A DNA stretch of 25,590 bases from Hysterium pulicare CBS 123377 (lineage: Eukaryota > Ascomycota > Dothideomycetes > Hysteriales > Hysteriaceae). Position numbers and translations under genes: made by a program. Position 1 is the first letter of the stretch. The number at the start of each line of letters is the position of its first letter. Below the pieces are notes generated by a model, which was not told the origin of the DNA, ran no database searches, and saw only the letters and a program-made list of their open reading frames with translations. The stretch is from the NCBI GenBank assembly GCA_000467715.1, contig AJFK01000466.1, positions 1 to 25,590 on the forward strand, written 5' to 3'. Shown here piece after piece: positions 19,692 through 25,590 of this stretch.

Positions 19692-21098
19692 GGTTGCGAA
19701 TTGAGCGTGATTGAAGGTGTAGTTGGATGAGTAGTTGAATGACGCTTTTCAAGACAGTTGGGATCGTGAAAGGCTCGGCTTGTGATCGTGAGGGAAAAGT
19801 CGGATGTGGGATGGAGAGAATTGCCACGGGCGTCCTTGGTTGTTAAGCTGGTATTGGATGGAGAGGAAAATAGGACTTTATTGTAAATTTGAATGGGAAG
19901 GTGAAAATGTTGTTCTTTTGATACTGTAGAGCCGAACTATTTGGGAAGAAAATGCTGCTGAGAAGACTGTGAAAGTGTCAATGACGTGTAGGATGAGAAT
20001 GTGAAGGGGATGAAGACGAGGTGTAGGATAGAACAATAAGGACATAGTGATTTGTGATCTCTCACTCATCTTTTTAGTGAAGAGCAGGAAATGGCAAGAG
20101 CTTACTTACTCTTCCAGTTAGGTTGGGCAGCAAGGAGTCGGGGGATTGCATATTCGCCACGTGGGTGATATCAAAATGGTAATGGGACTGTGCTTGGCGA
20201 TATGCAGAGGTCAGTGTCGTTGATACTCTAGGTACAGACCGCATGATATCCTCCTCTTTTTGGTTCCAGAGGATACGACGCAAGCTATTCGTGAGGTGAA
20301 TCTACACATGGTTATTCGGCTCACTTTCAAGAATTAAAAGGCAGTTTGGTGCAAATAATAGACTTATTTGGATGCAATTCGATCCTTTCACTGACTTCCA
20401 AGTCAGATTTATAGTTGAAAAGCATGTGAACGTTTACATATATGTACGTACCGTGACTCGTCTTTTGAGCAGATGCCATTCTTGGGCACGACCTTAAAGG
20501 GTCTCATGATAAGTGACACTACCATTGTGCCTCGTTCCTTCCTGGGAAACACAGAGAAACGGCCGAGAACCCAGGACTATTTAGACCGTTCCCAGAAGTC
20601 TCCATTCGGCGGTGTGAAAGCGATGTGTGGGCGGCGTGTCCTATCAAGTGCCTCACGTTGGGTTTAGCGTCCTTTTATGCCAAGTCACGAAGATAGCGTA
20701 GGTGTTGGAGATCGCTAATCGATACGTTGAGACGACAAAAGAAGCTCCGCTCTTATTCGGATTGCTGGTGTTAATGCATGGTGGATATAGTACCCATGGA
20801 AAATAGACAGATACGTACTCTTCAGCGAGATGTACAGGTGGTAAGGCTTCAGTCACTCGAGTGATGGTGACGAGGTTAGATCGCTTGTTAATCAGATCTT
20901 CGAAAAAGATTGTAGCGGTGACTTTGTGCCCAAAATCAAGTACCCTGGAAACCTCTTCCAAAGTTCTTCGGAGTAAAACGTCACAATGCGATTGAGCTGG
21001 GATCACTCAAGACCATGAAAGTTTGTGTTTACATATTACATTCTATGCTGGTTACAATTAGCTGACAACAACATGATTTGATACTCTAAAAATCCAAT
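19692..21098. other. Intergenic stretch with two exon-like open segments
   Basis: No gene could be built here. Two minus-strand segments look exon-like. The first, 20301-20110, is 64 open codons between a TGTAG acceptor and a perfect GTAAGT donor, with the text RRILWNQKEEDIM. The second, about 21003-20819, is open without any Met, ends at a GTACGT donor and contains KVTATIFFEDLINKRSN. Neither joins cleanly to a start or to the 218-residue protein. They could be 5' exons of an unbuilt gene, or chance. Confidence 0.35.
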
Positions 21099-22079
21099 CT
21101 AGTGTTGTGATTCCGCAAGCCGGTCATGCTCATCGATGTCGCTGTATATCAATTAGTATTAGTCCTTCTAAGAAGCTTTTCTCCACAAAACATGGTTCAC
21201 AGGGGATTATGCGACTGTAATGAAAAGTTCCCACATACGTTGCTTCCCAAGGATAGCATATCCAAACATCTCCAACTGTCACTGCTGCCAGATATTTCCC
21301 GGCACCAATGATCTCTTTTGGAAGCTCGCCTTTCTTCTTTTTGTCCTTATTGTGAAGAACGAAGATGGTAAACGAAGTCTTCTCGCTCTCCCGTCCTAGC
21401 CGCTTTTTCGCCTCTTCGACATCTTTTTGCAACTCTCGCACCGCATACTCTAAGGTTGTTCGCGTATCGTCCACCTCGTCTACGATCAAAACGTTTTTGC
21501 CAATGAGGTTGGCCATCTCGAGGCTGCTAAGATCCAGCCATTGGGTTCGTGTAACCTTAGTTCCAGGCTCTTCGACAGGATCTGTACCGAGACTCTCATA
21601 GAGGGAGAGACCGATGGCTTGGATGGGGATGTTGGGACTACCGGGCTTCTTGAGGAAGGATCTACAAACTCGCAAATTAGCCAGAAGCTCCATAAACGCC
21701 TGAGAGGAGTCACACCGTAGAATTCTCGCAGGCACGTAGCCTCCACCGCCAATGGCGATTATGAGATTCGGGGTGAATTCATCGAGAATCCGCTCCGCCG
21801 AGTTTTGGCAAAGTTTGTGGATCTGGAAACACGCTTCATTTTAGCCATGGCCAGGGAATGTGATATGACAAGGGCTTGGTTCGTAAGAAAAGCGGGATCC
21901 AACTGAAAGGTTAGAAAATCATGTATAATCGAGGATCTAATCCATCCATAGTGTCTTCAGTATATAGCATGGACAGCCCATGCAATTTTGAGACAACGTC
22001 CAAAAGGGCATCGCGTGAAAGATGTGGAGCAGTCGGGGGATCATACCTGATTATACGTTACGTAGATCTTCTCGACCAT
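21099..22079 (-). CDS. XPT1: Xanthine/hypoxanthine phosphoribosyltransferase (Xpt1-like)
   Basis: Four exons: 22079-22047, 21822-21716, 21661-21239 and 21141-21099, giving 201 residues, the usual length. The first exon encodes only MVEKIYVTYNQ, followed by IHKLCQNSAERI as in yeast Xpt1. The PRPP-binding motif VLIVDEVDDTRTTL lies at 104-117, the glycine loop IAIGGGGYVPARI near 32-45 binds substrate phosphate, and YPWEATDIDEHDRLA ends the protein as in the fungal family. The enzyme transfers phosphoribose from PRPP to xanthine (and hypoxanthine or guanine) in purine salvage in the cytosol. Intron 1 is 224 bp, several times longer than its neighbours. The F-box gene upstream is on the same strand, 570 bp away. 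Confidence 0.93.
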
Positions 22080-22649
22080 GGTAAGAATATAGCTGCTTTG
22101 TCGTTCTGAAGCAGAAAGTGGAAGCTCTCGAAATTTACGTGTGGAGTCATCGAAGAAGAGGTCGGTCGTCTCCGCCCGCGATGAAATAAGTATGTGGTGT
22201 GGTATGCTGCTATCCGCTCTGGTGACAAACCCCGCGCTAGGCTGCAACTCGGTAGGTGGCCGCTCTAGCCCCAGTCAGTGACTTGGCCATCTCGAAACCG
22301 AGCATCCACGGGTGCTTTTACTATATGAATACTAAATGAATCGAGGTCAAGAGAACATCAAGTTAACAATTCACCGACACGAGCAAAACAACGAGTAATG
22401 TTGTCTTGTGTTCACCAGCGTTTGAACTATGGACGCTGATCACCTAGGTGGGCGAGCCTCCTAAAAAAAGCATTACTGGAATCAGCTTTTTTGTATTACA
22501 TCTTATGCAAGCTATGGGAGTCCAAGACGTTTCCCCATCGAAGACATTTTCTCAATAAGCATGGAGTCCCATATCATCTAGTGCTTTTGTGAACGCCAGA
22601 TTGCAACCGGCACACGATGTACTCATGGCATGCAGCCCAAGACCCATAG
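22080..22649. promoter_or_regulatory. Intergenic: F-box gene 3' end and XPT1 promoter
   Basis: 570 bp without a supportable gene. The only structure I see is a small inverted repeat, agcgt and acgct around ttgaactatgg, near 22419-22439. It lacks the GGTTCGAnnCC of a tRNA T-arm. Confidence 0.4.
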
Positions 22650-24361
22650 CTATTCTCTAGATAGGAGCGCCTTCAGTTCTCCCTCTGGCAGATGGATATC
22701 CTTATCAAAACAGCCAATCTGAACAGTCCGCGATTGAGTGAATACGATGTAATTCTCGTTGACATGTAGTCCTGTCCCTGCCTCTTCATCTGAAGCTTCG
22801 TTCACCGGGCGTTGAAAACGAACTTTCCTTTCACAGGGAGTGACACTGTTCGTAATTAATGCATTGAAGCGGACAAAAGGGGGGTATGTGCATACCGGGT
22901 ATCCAAACAGTAAACATCCTTGTCTTGAGTAAGTTTGTAATGCGTGCGCCTGTAGCACGCATCTTTAAAGTCTAGGATTTTTCCGAGGTTGGTATTTCGA
23001 AATAGTGTTGGTCCCACTTTAGACGTATGTTCGTTGAATTCTAGACCGACCGACATGTACGGGAACGAAAATTTATCATGGAACCTCATCAAGACTGTGA
23101 AATGACCTTCGTGATCAAGAGATGTGAATGAGACCAGAGAGGCGCCGATGGTAGGATATCGAGAACCAGCATGAGGATCGACAGCGACATTAGGATCTTG
23201 AAAGGTAGCTTGACGCACTTTATGGCCAGAGAAGGAGTAAGTAAAGAAATTGAAGATGGCATCGCGTTTATCGGCACTGGCTTCACTTGTACAGAGAACA
23301 ACAGTTTCGGGAACAGGTTGTACTAGCACAATTGGTCCATGGAGCCCTCTGCAAATGATCAGTTTCTCTGGACATCTAGGATGTATTATGGTAGGGTAGA
23401 GAGAGGACTGGAGAACTGGAGAGGCCTACCTGTCGGCCAAGCTTGTGTTCCTAGGAAGCTTTACGTTGAATGTCCGACATCTACAGCTGTCGAAGTCCCA
23501 GATGAAAACGCTCGCAAGATCCTTTTGAAGTCCAACACCGGCAATTGTTCTACCGCGGCATGAGATGCTTGACGTCATATATGGGGAGACCCTGAAGGAT
23601 CGTTTCTCCCCAGTTGCAAGGTTGCAGGCGTAACAGACCCCAGAGTATGAGAAGACAGAGACCAGTTGATCAGACAAGTTGAGAGATTCAAGAAGCTCTC
23701 GAGCTTCTCCGCGAAACGAGAGCGTTTTACCTGTACGTAGATTACATACCCGCACTGTGTGTGATTCTGGAGTCTTCTGGAGCCATGCGAAATTGTCCTC
23801 AAAGAGACAAAATTTCGAGTATTCATGTTCAGAAAAATCAACCGAGATCGAGGTACACAAAGATCCGGTCTGAAACCGATATTGATGCTCTGCCCTGACT
23901 TTGCAAATGGCGTACTCTTCCCCGTCTAGTGAAGCCTCTCCCTCGAGCGGTTTATCGTTTTTATAGTAGCATGTATCAAGCAGCGGTTTGAGAACATCGA
24001 CGCTGCTTAGAATTGAATGCCACTGCTTTGAGACCTTAGAACTCTAAAGTCAGTGAGGCCGATATATTGGGTTAGCTAAAAATAGATGGATGTCTAGATC
24101 TGTAGAGGCAAGACATGGAGGTGTTCTCACCCGTTGGAGACGAAAAGGAGTCCCAATATCGAGAAAAGTGAAGACATGTGTGACCAATTCTGTAGGGAGA
24201 GACGCGATAATGTCAAAGGTGAAATCTCTCTTTCCGAGAGTATCATTCAGTTGCCTCCATTCGTCAGAGCTCAACTCGTCAAGTATCCCTTGGAGGGCAG
24301 CTGCTCGTGAGTGGTATGAATTAAGCTTTCTGAATGCGTCGACGACATTCGAAGCTGTCAT
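22650..24361 (-). CDS. F-box domain protein
   Basis: Four exons: 24361-24131, 24043 (or 24034)-23430, 23348-22896 and 22845-22650, giving about 494-497 residues. The F-box is at about 49-90: DIIASLPTELVTHVFTFLDIGTPFRLQR, then VSKQWHSILSS across intron 1. It normally binds Skp1 in an SCF ubiquitin ligase. The acceptor of intron 1 may be TTTAG at 24044 (adds Ser-Ser-Lys) or TAAG at 24035; the second gives the uninterrupted LQRVSKQW expected of an F-box. The long C-terminal part has repeated short strands (VRVCNLRTGKTLSFRG, YACNLATGEKRSF, VFIWDFDSCRCRTF) that look like irregular beta-propeller blades, the likely substrate-binding part, though no classical WD motif is present. The target is unknown. 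Confidence 0.85.
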
Positions 24362-24750
24362 CTTGTAGGGATGTGACTGTCCGACTGACGGAGTATCTCA
24401 CTGAATCGAGCAAGTGTTTTGACTGGGGTTGTCTGCAACGAGGCTGAGCCTCCACGATGTGTGACCCCAGAAGCCGATGTATCGAACGCCTCCCAGATCG
24501 ACGGCGTAGGATGCGAGGGAGATCGACTGGCGTTGCAGTGAGCTTCAGTCGCACAGCGTGGGGCCAAGTCTCGTGGCGTATGATGTTTGAAGTCGACACA
24601 TTCAAAGCGTGCAGCATTTCCTAGATGATCACGGAAGATGAGATCTGGTGCAAACGCAGTTGGAGCAGGCAACGCGGTCCTTGCTTGCAGTTCTGTCAGC
24701 AGGTACTCGGGGTCGAGCGCATTAGCAGGGCGCAATATTGCCTGCAGCAT
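24358..24750 (-). CDS. Upstream ORF, 130 residues, overlapping the F-box start (ATGA)
   Basis: The frame starts with an ATG at 24750 and its TGA stop (24360-24358) shares the ATGA with the F-box start at 24361. No family is recognisable and the composition is Ala/Thr/Arg/Pro-rich. On the minus strand a TTTATATA element lies about 35 bp before its ATG. It may be a long uORF, part of an unspliced leader, or chance. Confidence 0.25.
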   Translation of the reverse strand: MLQAILRPANALDPEYLLTELQARTALPAPTAFAPDLIFRDHLGNAARFECVDFKHHTPRDLAPRCATEAHCNASRSPSHPTPSIWEAFDTSASGVTHRGGSASLQTTPVKTLARFSEILRQSDSHIPTR

Positions 24751-25590
24751 ATAGGGACCGCCGCGTACGTGTGCGTGTGAGTATATAAAGAAGGAGGACC
24801 GGCTTGTGTTTCAGCAGCTGTAAGTGGCATGTGGTTGCAGGAACTGGTGTCCTGGTGGTCTGCAGTCGGCAGGGGGAGCTGCGCTTCGGCAGTGGCCATC
24901 ACAGGGGAGGTCAAGCCCCAGGTCAAGCCCCCGTAAAGCCCCCGTTGCTGGCGAGTCGTGCGCGGTGCACCCCCGACTGCCCCGACAATCCCCCCCAAGA
25001 ATGGCCCATCGATGCGATCCCAAGAACCAGACGGCTGCTGGCACCGGATCAGCAAAGCCCAGACCACTCGGTCCCCATAATGCTCCAGTCTCCATTTGAC
25101 CATTTGTACTTTACCTACCCTCACCTCGTCCGTATCGCGCCCAGGCCTCTGCTTGCTCTTTGACCTCTCCAGCTTCCTGTGCTTGTCGCCATGATCGCCC
25201 CATAGCTGCATTGCGCAATTCGAGGGGGACCCTAGAGGAATTGCGAACAGCTGTTGCTTGGCCGTGCCCTGGCCAGCTAGAGAAAGACTGCGACACTTCC
25301 GCCGCTGTGGACCGCAGCTCATCTAAAACCCAAACTCCTTTGCCAAGCTTCTACTGCGTCTTCTATCCCTCGACAGAAGTCCATAGCAGGAAATCCCATA
25401 GCTTTCCCCAGCATCTTTCCGCGGCCCTGAGCACGCTGCGGGACAGCTCTATTTGTATCCACGATACCTCCTGAGCTTCGGCGTTTGACAAACACCTACA
25501 ATCCGTTCGCCCTGCCAGCGCAAACCACTATCCATCCCAACCTACTCCTATTCCAGATTTGTGCGCTACTCCTCCTCCTCCTCCCCCCCC
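24751..25590. promoter_or_regulatory. GC-rich, pyrimidine-biased stretch at the right edge
   Basis: No credible gene on either strand; the long frames here are low-complexity. A TATATAAAG word lies at 24782-24790. Three tandem copies of about 12 bp lie at 24909-24943. The last 90 bases are C/T-rich and end in a CTC run followed by C, typical of the leader of a + strand gene that would begin beyond the window. Confidence 0.4.
24909..24943. repeat. Short tandem repeat of about 12 bp, three units
   Basis: The units ggtcaagcccca, ggtcaagccccc and gtaaagccccc follow each other without gaps. The third has lost one base and changed one. Confidence 0.8.

Noticed and set aside
19433-19938. Second open frame of about 168 codons overlapping the 218-residue protein
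   Set aside because: Ser/Thr/Pro-rich as expected of out-of-frame reading of C-rich coding DNA; kept only as an alternative splice possibility.
22419-22439. Possible tRNA-like stem near the XPT1 promoter
   Set aside because: No T-arm GGTTCGAnnCC, no acceptor stem and no D-arm could be matched.
24696-25322. 208-codon minus-strand ORF near the right edge
   Set aside because: Low-complexity, no clear family, and it overlaps a pyrimidine-biased stretch that yields long frames on both strands by composition alone.
1-25590. CRISPR array, operon, riboswitch or intact transposon
   Set aside because: No regularly spaced repeats, no transposase or reverse transcriptase frame, and the spliced genes show a eukaryotic genome.

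Overview
The window reads as nuclear DNA of a filamentous ascomycete (Pezizomycotina). Protein-coding genes are broken by short introns, mostly 46-97 bp, with GT..AG ends and CTAAC/CTNAY branch sites close to the acceptor. The families are typically fungal: a Zn2Cys6 regulator, a DUF3292 membrane protein, a two-domain fluoride exporter, an amidase-signature hydrolase and a yeast-Xpt1-type phosphoribosyltransferase. I cannot place it to genus. No rRNA, tRNA, CRISPR array, intact transposon or virus-derived gene was recognised.

Layout, left to right: the 3' end of a short-chain dehydrogenase (+, 1-595); a decayed gene relic (715-918); an arrestin-like gene (-, 1129-2717); an amidase (+, 3266-5319); a FEX/Fluc fluoride exporter (+, 5925-7535); a Zn2Cys6 transcription factor (-, 7722-8613); an MFS transporter (-, 8980-10701); a DUF3292 membrane protein (-, 11773-14051); a kinesin-6-like motor (+, 15114-17519); an AT-rich gene-poor gap; an unrecognised 218-residue protein (-, 19035-19691); a xanthine phosphoribosyltransferase (-, 21099-22079); an F-box protein (-, 22650-24361); and a GC-rich pyrimidine-biased stretch to the right edge. 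All exon joins were worked out by hand and keep the reading frame through to the stop. Two joins (the amidase second intron and the F-box first intron) have two equally in-frame acceptors.

The genes look mostly like independent housekeeping and accessory functions rather than one pathway. The only plausible local partnership is the regulator and the MFS transporter, which lie on the same strand 366 bp apart. The amidase and the regulator both have GATA-type sites upstream, which would fit nitrogen control, but such sites are short and common.

The clearest unexpected structure is at 715-918. It is an A/T-enriched, frameshifted copy of the C-terminal coding part of the Zn2Cys6 gene about 7 kb away, and its differences from the intact copy are mostly C-to-T and G-to-A. 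That pattern fits an old duplicate degraded by repeat-induced point mutation. Secondary points are a palindromic RFX-type X-box just upstream of the kinesin, a duplicated 32-residue segment in the fluoride exporter, a near-perfect hairpin in the arrestin/amidase promoter, a dense GATC cluster, and an ATGA-overlapping upstream ORF before the F-box gene. I did not find a convincing previously undescribed multi-gene system.
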